Part shown: positions 1-8,360 of the stretch, piece after piece
Position numbering within the stretch: the first letter of the stretch is position 1
How the letters are laid out: each line of letters begins with the position of its first letter
Origin: Pseudomonadota bacterium
Lineage (GTDB): Bacteria; Myxococcota_A; UBA796; GCA-2862545
Length of the DNA stretch: 38,135 nt
Assembly (NCBI GenBank): GCA_023954855.1
Contig: JAGSGY010000055.1
Span: 1 to 38,135 of the forward strand
Direction: 5' to 3'
Notes under the pieces: model-generated
What the model saw: the letters and a program-made list of their open reading frames with translations, nothing else
Databases searched by the model: none
Told to the model about the DNA's origin: nothing
Made by a program: the position numbers and the translations under genes

Positions 1-1410
1 GATGGGCGCGATGCCCGAGGTGCGCGACCAGCCAGAGCGCACGAAGAAGGTCATGTCGTAGTCGTCGAGCAGCGTCGCGTTCGTCTGCTGCCACCACTCC
101 GGAAACAGATTGTGTACGGCAAGCGCGTCTTCGCCACCGTTGAGCACGGCATCGGTCGGAAGCCACTCGGCGTAGTCGGCCATCCACCCGTCAAAGCCAA
201 GGTCGAGTGCCGCCCGCATGCGGTCACGCGCCCAGTCCCGGCCGAGCTCGGTGGACAGGTCGACCATGGTCTCATCCTCGAACTGAGCGCCCTTGAACAG
301 GTAGGTCTCGTTGTCTTCATTGCGCAGCACCACGCCGTCTTCGACCGCCTCATCGAAGGTCTGCGTACCCGTGCGTAGGAAGGGCGAGAAGTAGGCGAAC
401 CACTTGAAGCCGTCGGCCTCGAGCTCATCGGCGAGGGTGGTGGCGTCGGGGTAGAGCGTCTCGTCGACGAACCACTCGCCTTCAAGGTGGTAGCCGACAC
501 CGTTCTCGCTCGCGCCCTTCCAGTCTTCAGTCCAGATCACCGAGGACGCCGCACCAAAGCTACGTAGACGAGCGGCCACCTCGCGGACCCTTGCCTCGCC
601 GCGCACCGCGTCATTCCAGGGTGCGAAGGCCCACGCTGGGGGGAGTCCGGGCCGGCCGGTCCACTCCGTCAAGTGCTGCACCGCCTCGAGCGGCGAGGGC
701 TCGGCAATCACCATCCACTCGAGCGAATCCGACTCCCATGCGGTGGCCGAGAAGCGCTCTGGGTCGGTGGCGCAGAGATCGACCGAAACGCGCGCAGAGG
801 TGTCGACGAGCACCCCCTGAGACCGGTGGGGACGAAGCAACCAGGGGATCGGGTAGCTGGCGGCGTGACGGGTTCCCTTCGAGAACCAGTTGTCTGCGGG
901 CACCTCGTCCTCGCTCTTGCCAATGCCGGGCTCGGAGACCCAGAGATCAAAGGCCTGGCCGACGTGATCGACATCCATCGCGTGTCCGCCGAGACCCATG
1001 AAGTGGTCGTCGGCATCACAGGCCGCCGAGAAACCCTTGCGGTTGCCAGTGGCCGACAGCCGAAGGCTCAGCAGATCCTCTCCGGGCGAGGCGATGACGA
1101 GGTCGCCGATCGGCCCGTCGGCGTCGGCGAGCTCGATGAGCAAGGGCTGGTTGCGTCCTCTCACCTTGGCCTTGCTCGGATGCCGAAGGCTCTGCTCGAC
1201 GTCGTCGAACAGGTACGAACCAAACGAGCTCTCGATGGTCGCAGAGCCCTCTCCCGCGAACACGGTCATGTCTTCGAGAACGGGCCCATACAGCTGGTGT
1301 TCGATGGCCAGAGACCCATCGGAGTGCACCGTGATTTCGAAGTCGCCGACGGTCTCGGTCTTGGAGCCGGAACACGCAGCGAGAAACAGCAGAACGGAGG
1401 CAGAGCGCAT
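1..1410 (-). CDS. GH31 family glycoside hydrolase lipoprotein (3' end outside window)
   Basis: The reading frame starts at ATG 1410 and stays open for 470 codons to the window edge, so the C-terminus is missing. The N-terminus is a lipoprotein signal with lipobox LAAC (Cys13), so the enzyme should be anchored outside the cytoplasm. The GH31 nucleophile motif GWMADYAEWLPTDA puts the catalytic Asp at residue 412; the acid/base Asp should lie beyond the edge. The motif and the 117-residue spacing from the WTEDW segment (Glu295) match E. coli sulfoquinovosidase YihQ as I recall it (Gln288 to Asp405). However, the sulfonate-recognising Gln288, Arg301 and Trp304 align with Glu295, His308 and Gly311. 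The substrate is therefore probably another alpha-glycoside. It is the last gene of a minus-strand run, 16 bases after the cyclase gene. GH31 membership is well supported; the substrate is unknown. Confidence 0.85.
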   Translation of the reverse strand, partial: MRSASVLLFLAACSGSKTETVGDFEITVHSDGSLAIEHQLYGPVLEDMTVFAGEGSATIESSFGSYLFDDVEQSLRHPSKAKVRGRNQPLLIELADADGPIGDLVIASPGEDLLSLRLSATGNRKGFSAACDADDHFMGLGGHAMDVDHVGQAFDLWVSEPGIGKSEDEVPADNWFSKGTRHAASYPIPWLLRPHRSQGVLVDTSARVSVDLCATDPERFSATAWESDSLEWMVIAEPSPLEAVQHLTEWTGRPGLPPAWAFAPWNDAVRGEARVREVAARLRSFGAASSVIWTEDWKGASENGVGYHLEGEWFVDETLYPDATTLADELEADGFKWFAYFSPFLRTGTQTFDEAVEDGVVLRNEDNETYLFKGAQFEDETMVDLSTELGRDWARDRMRAALDLGFDGWMADYAEWLPTDAVLNGGEDALAVHNLFPEWWQQTNATLLDDYDMTFFVRSGWSRTSGIAPI

Positions 1411-1426
1411 GCGCGCATCGTAGCGT

Positions 1427-2014
1427 TCAGACTGCGATACGCCAGTAGTTCAAGTGCAGGCCGGCCAGAAGCAGCGAGTGGGACTCGGGTCCGTAGGGCT
1501 CGAGCCGGGCGGTGACGGGCTCAGCGGCCGCGGGGGTGAGCAAGATCTCTTGCGGGTCTGCGAGGTCCTCGCCGAGCTTGGAGGCGAGGTTCAGCTCATC
1601 GCCAAACACGTCATCGCCGATGTCGATGAGGTCGCCGTAGCCGATGCCCAGGCAGACACGCACCTGGTCATCTGGCTCGCGCGCGAGACTGTCGGCCATG
1701 CAGGCTGCGTGCATCGCAAGGCCCGCGGTGAGGGCCGCATCTGGCGTCGGAAACACTGCAAGCAGGTTGTCGGCCTCGGCCTTGACCACCCTGCCGCCCG
1801 CCGCCTCGACGCACGGACCGCACAGCTGCCGCATGCGCTCGATCAGCGCGAGAAAGGCGGTGATGCCACGACGCTGCGTGATGCGGGAGAAGCCGGACAT
1901 GTCGCTGACCAGCACCGCATGGCGACGAGAGAATCGCTCGCGAATGCGCTCAGCAGCTTCGGCATCGCCGCGATCGAGAGCGTGCAGGTCGGGGACGAGG
2001 TCATTCCAGCTCAT
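1427..2014 (-). CDS. Class III adenylate/guanylate cyclase catalytic domain protein
   Basis: A 195-residue protein that is little more than one class III cyclase catalytic domain, predicted to make cAMP or a related cyclic nucleotide. Metal-binding aspartates are visible at Asp38 (SDMSGFSRI) and Asp82 (VKAEADNLLAVF). Lys78 and Asp135 occupy the base-selecting positions, as in adenylate cyclases. In the DVFGDELNLASKLGED segment, Asn142 is kept but the usual transition-state Arg is Lys146, a variant I associate with small bacterial cyclase-like proteins. There is no sensor or membrane segment. The start was chosen at ATG 2014 because GGAGG lies four bases upstream; an in-frame GTG at 2029 would place that GGAGG inside the gene. 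It lies between the small hypothetical gene and the GH31 gene on the same strand. Activity is plausible but the Arg-to-Lys change makes it uncertain. Confidence 0.8.
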   Translation of the reverse strand: MSWNDLVPDLHALDRGDAEAAERIRERFSRRHAVLVSDMSGFSRITQRRGITAFLALIERMRQLCGPCVEAAGGRVVKAEADNLLAVFPTPDAALTAGLAMHAACMADSLAREPDDQVRVCLGIGYGDLIDIGDDVFGDELNLASKLGEDLADPQEILLTPAAAEPVTARLEPYGPESHSLLLAGLHLNYWRIAV

Positions 2015-2065
2015 CGAGCCTCCACGCACAGCCTAGTCGCTGCGAAGGCCCACGTGCATTGCGGC

Positions 2066-2353
2066 CTACGATGCCGTGACGCGCATCCAGAGCTTTGCGC
2101 CTTCGAAGCGCGCGACAAGCTCGACACCAGGCTCGTGCTCGCCCCAGTCTTCGATGCGGAACTCGGCCGACTTTCCGCGCACGCGATGCGCCGTGGACGA
2201 CTCGGGATCGCGCCCCTCGCGCACCAGCACAAACGGCACCAGGTCGGTGCCCGATGTCAGCCGAAGCCGCCCCGAGACCCGCGCCGGCGAGGTGAACTGG
2301 AGGGTGAACGGCTGCCCAAGCACGATGGATTCAGGACCAGTGAGTTCGACCAA
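2066..2353 (-). CDS. Small hypothetical protein, beta-rich
   Basis: About 95 residues, with alternating hydrophobic and polar residues suggesting a small beta-sandwich (for example GQPFTLQFTSPARVSG then GRLRLTSGTDLVPFVLV). I recognise no family or catalytic motif. The start is a TTG at 2353 preceded by GGAGG at a short four-base spacing. The frame stays open upstream only to the stop codon of the radical SAM gene, which is in the same frame, so any start must lie within that 75-base stretch. That stretch encodes LACGS but too little hydrophobic sequence for a signal peptide. It sits between the radical SAM and cyclase genes on the same strand, with gaps of 72 and 51 bases, and is probably cotranscribed with them. 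Confidence 0.5.
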   Translation of the reverse strand: MVELTGPESIVLGQPFTLQFTSPARVSGRLRLTSGTDLVPFVLVREGRDPESSTAHRVRGKSAEFRIEDWGEHEPGVELVARFEGAKLWMRVTAS

Positions 2354-2425
2354 GAGGCCTCCGAGCCGCGCAGGTATCGGCTTTGCGGCGGATGTCGACC
2401 CACAAGCCAGTCCACACCCCTCGTG

Positions 2426-3934
2426 TCAGCCCTGATCCCAGCGTCGTCGCGCATGCAGGTACGGCGCCTCAGCGAGCACGAAATGCTCGACGCCCCCCGG
2501 TGATGTGAGGTCGCCCGGCGGTCGCAAACCCGCTCGGCGCCAGCGACTCAGCTGGCCCGCGACCAAGCGCCGGCGGTAGCCGTCAAACAACGCGGTGAGC
2601 TCCTGCACGCCGATCTCGGCACCCGTGGCGACGCGGTCGCGAAACTGCGTGTAGGGAATACCCGTCTCGGCATGCAGCGCCGCCGGATCTGCCGGCTTCA
2701 ACAGGTCCAGGGCCTCGGCGCGATCGCGCAGCGTGGTCTGCTCATAGGGCCGCCAGATCTGCAGCAACGGAGTGGTGCCAAAGCGGTCGAAGAGCTCGAA
2801 GGCGTAGTGAACCGTCTGTTCGGCCTCGGCCAGGGTCTCACCCGGCATGCCGACGATGTAGAAGGCAAAGGTGTCGAGTTTGGCCTGGTCGCACAGCCGA
2901 GCTGCCTCGGTCACCGCCTCGATCTGCAGCTCTTTGTGCACCACCTCGTCGAGCACGCGCTGGTTGCCCGACTCGACGCCGAAGATCAGGTAGACACAGC
3001 CCGTGTCGCGGCAGAGCTGAACCGTCTCGGCATCGAGCATGTCGGCCCGCACCCCGTTCGGCGTGTCCCAAGTGAGCGGAAGATCCGCAGCGACCAAGGC
3101 GCGAAGCAGCTCGACGAAGCGCGCGCGATCGAGATTGAAGATGTCGTCCTCGAAGTGCACGTGCTGAACACCGCGCTCCACCAACACGCGGAGCTGCTCT
3201 ACGACGGCAGCCGCCGAGCGGGTTCGAAACCGACGGCCCATGCTCGCGTGAATGACGCAGAAACTGCATCGAAACGGGCATCCCCGGCTCGTGATGACAT
3301 CGACGCTGCGCTCGACACCGGGTCGCAGGAAGGTCGGCCGAGAGCGCCAGCCGCGACGATTGAGCTCGAAGTAGCGCTCGAGGTTCAGCGGGCTGAAGTC
3401 TGCGCCCGACTGCGGCGAGGCCACGAATGCGCGAGGAGGTGTGCGCTCCGTCCCCGACTCGGTGCGAAGCGCAAGACCCGGTACGTGAGCGAAGCTGCGA
3501 CCCGCGACCAGGCAGCCCAGAAGCTCAGCAAAGGTCTGCTCGCCCTCGCCAATGCACACGGCATCGAAGGGCGCCTCATCCAAGTAGACCTCGGCGTCGA
3601 CGGTGGGATCGGCACCACCCAACAGCAGCGTCGCGTCAGGAAGCGCGGCGCGAAGAGCATGGCCGAGCTCGACGGTCTCGCGGTGGTAGTAGTTCGCCAT
3701 GGTGGTCACCCCGACCACATCCGCCCCCCACTCGGCCGCTCGCGTTCCCACTTCATCGGCGTCGAGACCAAACAACACCGGTCGCTCGGCAGTCTCGAGA
3801 TGGGCGAGATCGGGCTCGGCCAGCGCATCGAGGATGCGCACCTCGACCTCGGCGAAGTCACGGGCCACGCCGGCCAGGTAGAGCAGCGCCCGCGGTGGAC
3901 CGACCATCGGTCCGTCGGGAAAGCTCAGGCTCAT
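2426..3934 (-). CDS. B12-binding-type radical SAM protein
   Basis: A 502-residue protein. Residues about 55-145 look like a cobalamin-binding Rossmann-type domain of the kind that precedes many radical SAM cores (ADVVGVTTMANYY, LLLGGADPTVDAEVYL, AVCIGEGEQTF), but the cobalamin-ligating DxHxxG motif is absent. The radical SAM cluster motif CPFRCSFC gives Cys219, Cys223 and Cys226 for the [4Fe-4S] cluster. Later conserved blocks include HFEDDIFNLD, FGVESGNQRVLDE and FYIVGMPGET, typical of MiaB/BchE-like TIM-barrel enzymes. The substrate cannot be told. ATG 3934 was chosen because the frame upstream of it runs antisense into the glycosyltransferase gene; no clear ribosome site is visible. It is transcribed divergently from the polyketide-like operon across 72 bases, so a role in that pathway is possible but unproven. 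Confidence 0.88.
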   Translation of the reverse strand: MSLSFPDGPMVGPPRALLYLAGVARDFAEVEVRILDALAEPDLAHLETAERPVLFGLDADEVGTRAAEWGADVVGVTTMANYYHRETVELGHALRAALPDATLLLGGADPTVDAEVYLDEAPFDAVCIGEGEQTFAELLGCLVAGRSFAHVPGLALRTESGTERTPPRAFVASPQSGADFSPLNLERYFELNRRGWRSRPTFLRPGVERSVDVITSRGCPFRCSFCVIHASMGRRFRTRSAAAVVEQLRVLVERGVQHVHFEDDIFNLDRARFVELLRALVAADLPLTWDTPNGVRADMLDAETVQLCRDTGCVYLIFGVESGNQRVLDEVVHKELQIEAVTEAARLCDQAKLDTFAFYIVGMPGETLAEAEQTVHYAFELFDRFGTTPLLQIWRPYEQTTLRDRAEALDLLKPADPAALHAETGIPYTQFRDRVATGAEIGVQELTALFDGYRRRLVAGQLSRWRRAGLRPPGDLTSPGGVEHFVLAEAPYLHARRRWDQG

Positions 3935-4006
3935 GAAGCGCCCTGCGGGGCGAACCAAGAGCAACCGTAGTGTGGCCCGTTCGACTGGCAGAGCGCCTCC
4001 ATCCGG
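3935..4006. promoter_or_regulatory. Divergent intergenic region driving radical SAM gene and the biosynthetic operon
   Basis: These 72 bases separate the divergent radical SAM and glycosyltransferase genes, so promoters for both should lie here or reach into the gene starts. I see no convincing -35/-10 pair and no strong inverted repeat. The assignment rests on gene orientation alone. Confidence 0.45.
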
Positions 4007-5155
4007 ATGGTAGCCTACGGCACTTCTGGAGAGTTGTTGCGGGTCCTGTTCACCACCTTGCCGGCCTTCGGGCATGCCTCGCCACTCTGTGCGCTGGCCG
4101 TGGAGCTCGACAAGCAGGGGCACGACGTCGCGTGGGTGGCCCACGACGAGATTCGCCACCGCATCCGGCCCACACACACGCCGTTCTTCGCCATTCCGGG
4201 TGGGGCTCGCCGAACCACCACGCAGCGCCGACGCCGGGCATTGGCCGCAGTCCGCGAGTACTTCACGGACATCCTGCCCCGCGCGGCCCACGCCATGCTG
4301 CCGCACATCCGCGAGGCCATCGCAAACTTCGAGCCCGACGTGGTCGTCGTCGAGCAGAGCTGCATCGCCGGCAGCATCGCTGCGCGCCTCGAAGACGTGC
4401 CTTGGGTGGCGGTGCATGTCACCCCCGTCCTGCTGCTCAAGCCCTTTGACGCGCTGCCCGGCATTCAGACCTGGATGGACCAGCAGGTGGGGCAGATTCA
4501 CCGCGCCCATGGGGTCGAGCCCCTTCCCTGGCCCATGCGGTCGCCCACAAAGACCCTGATCGCCTCATCCGCCGACTTTCTCGGTGAACAGGCCGATGTG
4601 CGAGAGGAAGACCTGTTCGTGGGCGCACTGATCGACGCCGACGCCAACGAGATCGATCCATCCCACTGGCTCGGACCTTCCCCGCGCATTGTGGTCTCGC
4701 TGGGTACGCTGACTGGCGATGCCGGGCGCGCCTTCTTGGAGCGCGCGATCACCGGCTTGGCGGGGCTGGGCTCCGTGCTGGTGCTGTCGTCCCTCGACCT
4801 TCCGACACCCGAGGGCGTACGCGTCGAGCCGTGGGCACCGCTGCCGAAGCTGATGCCCCACGTGGATGCCTTACTCACGCACGGAGGGCAGAACACCGTC
4901 ACCGAGGCCCTTCTGCACGGGGTTCCCATGGTCGTCGCACCCGTCCAGTTCGACCAACCCGGCGTCGCCCTCCGGGTGAGCGCGGTGGGTGCGGGCGAGA
5001 TGCTGTCTTACGCCGATGCGACCGCCGAAGACATTGGCGCGGCGATGCGGACGGTCCTCGGCGACCCGACCTACCGGGCGAATGCCGCTCGAATCGGCGC
5101 GACCCTCGGTCCTGGAACGGTGCAAGCCGCAGCACACATCGTGGCCAGCGCGTGA
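4007..5155 (+). CDS. Family 1 (MGT/UGT-like) glycosyltransferase
   Basis: A 382-residue GT-B glycosyltransferase, expected to move a sugar from a nucleotide donor onto a small acceptor in the cytoplasm. The N-terminal Rossmann start is RVLFTTLPAFGHASPLCALA, typical of macrolide and UDP-glucuronosyl transferase relatives. The C-terminal donor site is a PSPG-like block: WAPLPKLMPHVDALLTHGGQ, then NTVTEALLHGVPMVVAP and FDQPGVA, with the THGG and DQ sugar-nucleotide contacts kept. ATG 4007 is the annotated start; TTG at 4034 or 4037, just after GGAGAG, would give a start closer to the domain and is a real alternative. It is the first gene of the nine-gene operon and overlaps the sulfotransferase gene by four bases (GTGA). 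By position it most likely glycosylates the product of the downstream acyl-chain enzymes. Confidence 0.88.
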   Translation: MVAYGTSGELLRVLFTTLPAFGHASPLCALAVELDKQGHDVAWVAHDEIRHRIRPTHTPFFAIPGGARRTTTQRRRRALAAVREYFTDILPRAAHAMLPHIREAIANFEPDVVVVEQSCIAGSIAARLEDVPWVAVHVTPVLLLKPFDALPGIQTWMDQQVGQIHRAHGVEPLPWPMRSPTKTLIASSADFLGEQADVREEDLFVGALIDADANEIDPSHWLGPSPRIVVSLGTLTGDAGRAFLERAITGLAGLGSVLVLSSLDLPTPEGVRVEPWAPLPKLMPHVDALLTHGGQNTVTEALLHGVPMVVAPVQFDQPGVALRVSAVGAGEMLSYADATAEDIGAAMRTVLGDPTYRANAARIGATLGPGTVQAAAHIVASA

Positions 5156-6270
5156 TCGATCTCCGCACCTACGGCGCCGTGGTTCGCGAGCTTGCCAAGC
5201 CCACTCAGGGCCCAAGATCCCGTCGAAGACTCGCGGCGTCCACGCTCGCTTTTCCCGCCTGGGAGGGCCTCGTTCGCGCCGGACGTCTCGCGGACCACGC
5301 CCTGAGCCCCGGGTTTCGCACTCAGCCCATCGAAGAGCCCGTGTTCGTCATCGGACATCAGCGAAGTGGCACCACGTTTCTGCATCGGCTGCTGGCTCTC
5401 GACCCTCGCTTCGCCGCGCCAATGGCCTGGCAGCTCATGGTGCCCTCGGTCACCCTGCAGAATGGCATCGAGCGCGCCCATGCCCACGGCCTGCTTCCCT
5501 TTGCCTCGCGACTCGAGCAGGCGATGTTTGGGGCGATGGCTTCGAGCCACGTCACCACCTGGTCCCAACCCGAAGAGGACGACTGGCTCTTCGTGCACGC
5601 GGTGGCCACCCCCACCCTCGAGTACCTCACGGCAAATCCGTCGCTCACAGAACGCTATTGGGTCGGCGATGCGCTCGACGCATCCGAGCGCCATCGCGCC
5701 ATGAAGTGGTACCGACGGTCGGTGCAGCGCCTGCTCTACCGAAGCCCCCCCGGGGCCACCCTGCTGTCCAAGAACCCCCACTTCACCGGATGGATTCGAA
5801 CCTTGAACAAGCGCTTTCCCGATGCGCGCTTCGTGATGCTGATGCGCGACCCGGCCGAGGCGATTGCGAGTCGACTGCACATGCTCACCCGCGCGTGGGG
5901 TGGGGAAATTTCGCGGAAGGATCCGAGGCTTCGCCAGGCCTTCTCGGCGAGCTGTCGGGTCTATCGTCACGCCGAGTCCGCGTGGGCAGACCTGCCCGAG
6001 CACCGCCGCATCCGCGTGCGCTACGACCAGCTCACCGCCAATCCCAAGCGAGCGCTCGGTGCGCTCTACCGCCACTTTGGCTGGACCGCGTCACCGGCCC
6101 CCGACGCGCTCGACCAGGCCGTCGAGCGGTCGCGGCGGCGCGTGCCCCGTGCGGCCCATAAACTGCGTCACTACGGTCTGCACACCGGCGACCTCGCCAC
6201 AGAGCTCGGCGATGTCGATGCGCTCTGGCAGTCGATCGGCAAACCCGCTCCCCGTCCGAGGCGTCGATGA
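5152..6270 (+). CDS. PAPS-dependent sulfotransferase
   Basis: A 372-residue sulfotransferase of the bacterial Sulfotransfer_3-like type. The 5'-phosphosulfate loop is visible as FVIGHQRSGTTFLHRLLALD (residues about 64-83), and the 3'-phosphate-binding segment as FVMLMRDPAEAIASRLHM, with Arg and Ser in the expected places. It should transfer sulfate from PAPS to a hydroxyl of a lipid, sugar or polyketide. The start is GTG 5152, which overlaps the TGA of the glycosyltransferase; its own TGA overlaps the ketosynthase ATG. This tight coupling with a glycosyltransferase before it and a ketosynthase after it points to a sulfated glycoconjugate. Sulfate activation genes cysD and cysNC lie about 9 kb downstream on the other strand. 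Confidence 0.87.
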   Translation: MIDLRTYGAVVRELAKPTQGPRSRRRLAASTLAFPAWEGLVRAGRLADHALSPGFRTQPIEEPVFVIGHQRSGTTFLHRLLALDPRFAAPMAWQLMVPSVTLQNGIERAHAHGLLPFASRLEQAMFGAMASSHVTTWSQPEEDDWLFVHAVATPTLEYLTANPSLTERYWVGDALDASERHRAMKWYRRSVQRLLYRSPPGATLLSKNPHFTGWIRTLNKRFPDARFVMLMRDPAEAIASRLHMLTRAWGGEISRKDPRLRQAFSASCRVYRHAESAWADLPEHRRIRVRYDQLTANPKRALGALYRHFGWTASPAPDALDQAVERSRRRVPRAAHKLRHYGLHTGDLATELGDVDALWQSIGKPAPRPRRR

Positions 6271-8360
6271 GCATCCCCGTTGCCCGCATTGGCATCTGCA
6301 CCCCTCTCGGGCGTGACCTCGAGGCGTTCTGGACCCGCATCGCAGCCGGCGACGACGGCTTCATCGAGGTGGACCGCTTCGCCCTTCCCGGTCTTCCGAC
6401 CCGCTGGGCCAGCGCCTTTGATGGCCCCACGACCGCCAAGCTCTGCGCCGAGGCCGGCCACGATGACCCGGCCGTGGCCTTCGCCATCCTCGCCGCGCGC
6501 GATGCTGTCGCGGAGCTGAGCGCAGAGCAGCGCGCCGCCACGGCCTTGATCTGCGCGACGAGCGCCGGGGCGGCCGACACTCACGACGCCTACGACCGGG
6601 CGCGCCGGGGAAAGTCCGACCTCGACCCCGAGCTGCTCGCTGGCGGTGCCTTCACCAGCTTCGCCTCGGTCATTGCCGACGCGTTGGGGCTCGGGGGGGC
6701 GAGGACCACCGTGAGCACCGCCTGCGCATCGGGTGGACACGCCCTCGGCTTGGCCATCGATCTGATGCGGTCCGGCGACGCTGAGCGCGTGCTGGTCGTC
6801 GGCGCCGATGCCGTGCACGCCTCGCTGTTCGCCGGCTTTCACTCAGCTGGCGCCCTGGCTCCGCGACCGTGCTCTCCCTTCGGCGAAGGCTTTGGCATGA
6901 GCCTCGGGGAGGGGGCCGGTGCACTGCTACTTGGCGCCTGCGAGGACCCTGTTGCGTCCTTGCTCGGATGGTCGGGCTCGTGCGACGCCTACCACGCCAC
7001 CGCCCCGGACCCGCGCGGCGAGGGCATGGCTCGGGCCTTTCGTAGTGCGCTCGTCGACGCACAGCTCACGCCCGACGCCGTAGGCGCCTTCAACGCCCAC
7101 GGAACCGGAACCGAGGCCAACGACCCCGCCGAGACCCACGCCATTCGCGCCGTGTTTGGCGACCGCATTCCGGTCAGTGCCAGCAAGTCGCAGCTCGGCC
7201 ACACCCAGGGCGCAGCAGGCGTGCTCGAGGCGATCGTCGCGACGCTTGCCCTGCGACATCAGCACCTTCCGCCCACGCTGCGCTCGACACCCGCACGACG
7301 GGTTGCCCCGGCAGACCCGGTGGCTGGGGGGCGCGCTCGTCCAGCCCGCTATGACGCCGTAATGAGCCACAGCGCGGCATTCGGCGGCACCAACGTCGCC
7401 GTGATCATCGGCCGTTCACCGAGAGCCCGCGAGCCGGAGCCGAAGTCGCCGGTCTTCCTGGCAGGTGTCGGTGCCGTCGGGCCCTTCGAGGGTTCGGTGG
7501 GCTCCGCGCTCGATCCAGCGCACAGGCCGAGCCCATCCGGCAGTCCCCTGCGGGTGCGACGCGCTGACCCCGTCACCAAGCTGCTCACTCAGGCGGTAGC
7601 CCATGCGACCGCCGACGCCGATGTGCCACGTCACGGCGCTCACGATGGTGTGGCCATGGTGATCGGCATGGCGGATGGCCCACAGGACAGCATGCGTCGC
7701 TTCGTGGACTCGCGAGATCAGCGCGGTCTCGGCCAGGCCTCAGCCGCCGCCTTTGCCCGCATGGTCTTCAATGCTCCGGCCGGAGCCGCGGCCGCGGCCC
7801 TAGGCCTGCGCGGCGCAAACCTGACGCTGTGGAGCGGCCACGGCGCGGGCGCACAGGCCGTGTTGTGCGGTGCACGCTTGCTTCAGCACCACGGGGACGT
7901 GCAGCAGGTGGTGTGCGCTGCGGCCGACGAGATTGGCTACATCACCGCCGATCGCGACCAACTTGGGCGACTGCCCGCAACGCCCCTGGCTGCCGGCGGA
8001 GCCCTCGTCCTGTCGCGCACCCCAAGTGACGTGCAACTGAAGGGCGCGGCTTGGGGTCCTCCGACACAGCTGGACGCGGTCATCGCAAAGGCAATCGGTG
8101 GCCTTGAACCGGACCGCACGGTGGTCAGCAGCGACGGCGCTGTCCCCGCGACCTTGCCCGGCCAGACGCAGTACATCCTCGACGCTGCCCTTGGTTACGC
8201 TCCGGCCGCAAGCGGCGTGCTCGCGTCGACTGCAGCAATCGAATGGATACGCGCCGGCGTCTCCGGTAGGGTGCTCGCGGTGTCCATCGCTGAAGAGAGC
8301 GGCGTGACCGCACTTCTCTGGGCCTCGCCGACGTTGGGAGATGACGATGACCGCACTTGA
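6267..8360 (+). CDS. Ketosynthase fused to a degenerate ketosynthase (KS-CLF-like didomain)
   Basis: A 697-residue protein with two thiolase folds. Residues 1-385 form an apparently active FabF-like ketosynthase: nucleophile Cys153 in VSTACASGGHALG, His278 in NAHGTGTEAND and His312 in SKSQLGHTQGAAG, plus the C-terminal MSHSAAFGGTN block. Residues about 395-690 repeat the fold (FLAGVGAVGPF, VVCAAADE, PLAAGGALVL, AASGVLASTAAIEW) but have no Cys at the nucleophile position (NLTLWSGHGAGAQ) and neither catalytic His motif. That is the pattern of a chain length factor, usually a separate protein in type II polyketide systems. The protein should extend acyl chains on the ACP encoded next. It overlaps the sulfotransferase gene by ATGA and the ACP gene by 14 bases. 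An ordinary FabF is about 410 residues, so the length itself supports the fusion. Confidence 0.88.
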   Translation: MSIPVARIGICTPLGRDLEAFWTRIAAGDDGFIEVDRFALPGLPTRWASAFDGPTTAKLCAEAGHDDPAVAFAILAARDAVAELSAEQRAATALICATSAGAADTHDAYDRARRGKSDLDPELLAGGAFTSFASVIADALGLGGARTTVSTACASGGHALGLAIDLMRSGDAERVLVVGADAVHASLFAGFHSAGALAPRPCSPFGEGFGMSLGEGAGALLLGACEDPVASLLGWSGSCDAYHATAPDPRGEGMARAFRSALVDAQLTPDAVGAFNAHGTGTEANDPAETHAIRAVFGDRIPVSASKSQLGHTQGAAGVLEAIVATLALRHQHLPPTLRSTPARRVAPADPVAGGRARPARYDAVMSHSAAFGGTNVAVIIGRSPRAREPEPKSPVFLAGVGAVGPFEGSVGSALDPAHRPSPSGSPLRVRRADPVTKLLTQAVAHATADADVPRHGAHDGVAMVIGMADGPQDSMRRFVDSRDQRGLGQASAAAFARMVFNAPAGAAAAALGLRGANLTLWSGHGAGAQAVLCGARLLQHHGDVQQVVCAAADEIGYITADRDQLGRLPATPLAAGGALVLSRTPSDVQLKGAAWGPPTQLDAVIAKAIGGLEPDRTVVSSDGAVPATLPGQTQYILDAALGYAPAASGVLASTAAIEWIRAGVSGRVLAVSIAEESGVTALLWASPTLGDDDDRT

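Noticed and set aside
1-1410. Calling the GH31 protein a sulfoquinovosidase that would match the sulfur theme
   Set aside because: The three sulfonate-recognition residues I could align are replaced, and there are no sulfoquinovose transport or catabolic genes nearby.
3935-4510. N-terminal extension of the radical SAM frame to 4510
   Set aside because: It runs antisense through the start of the glycosyltransferase gene, which has clear family motifs, and its translation resembles no protein.
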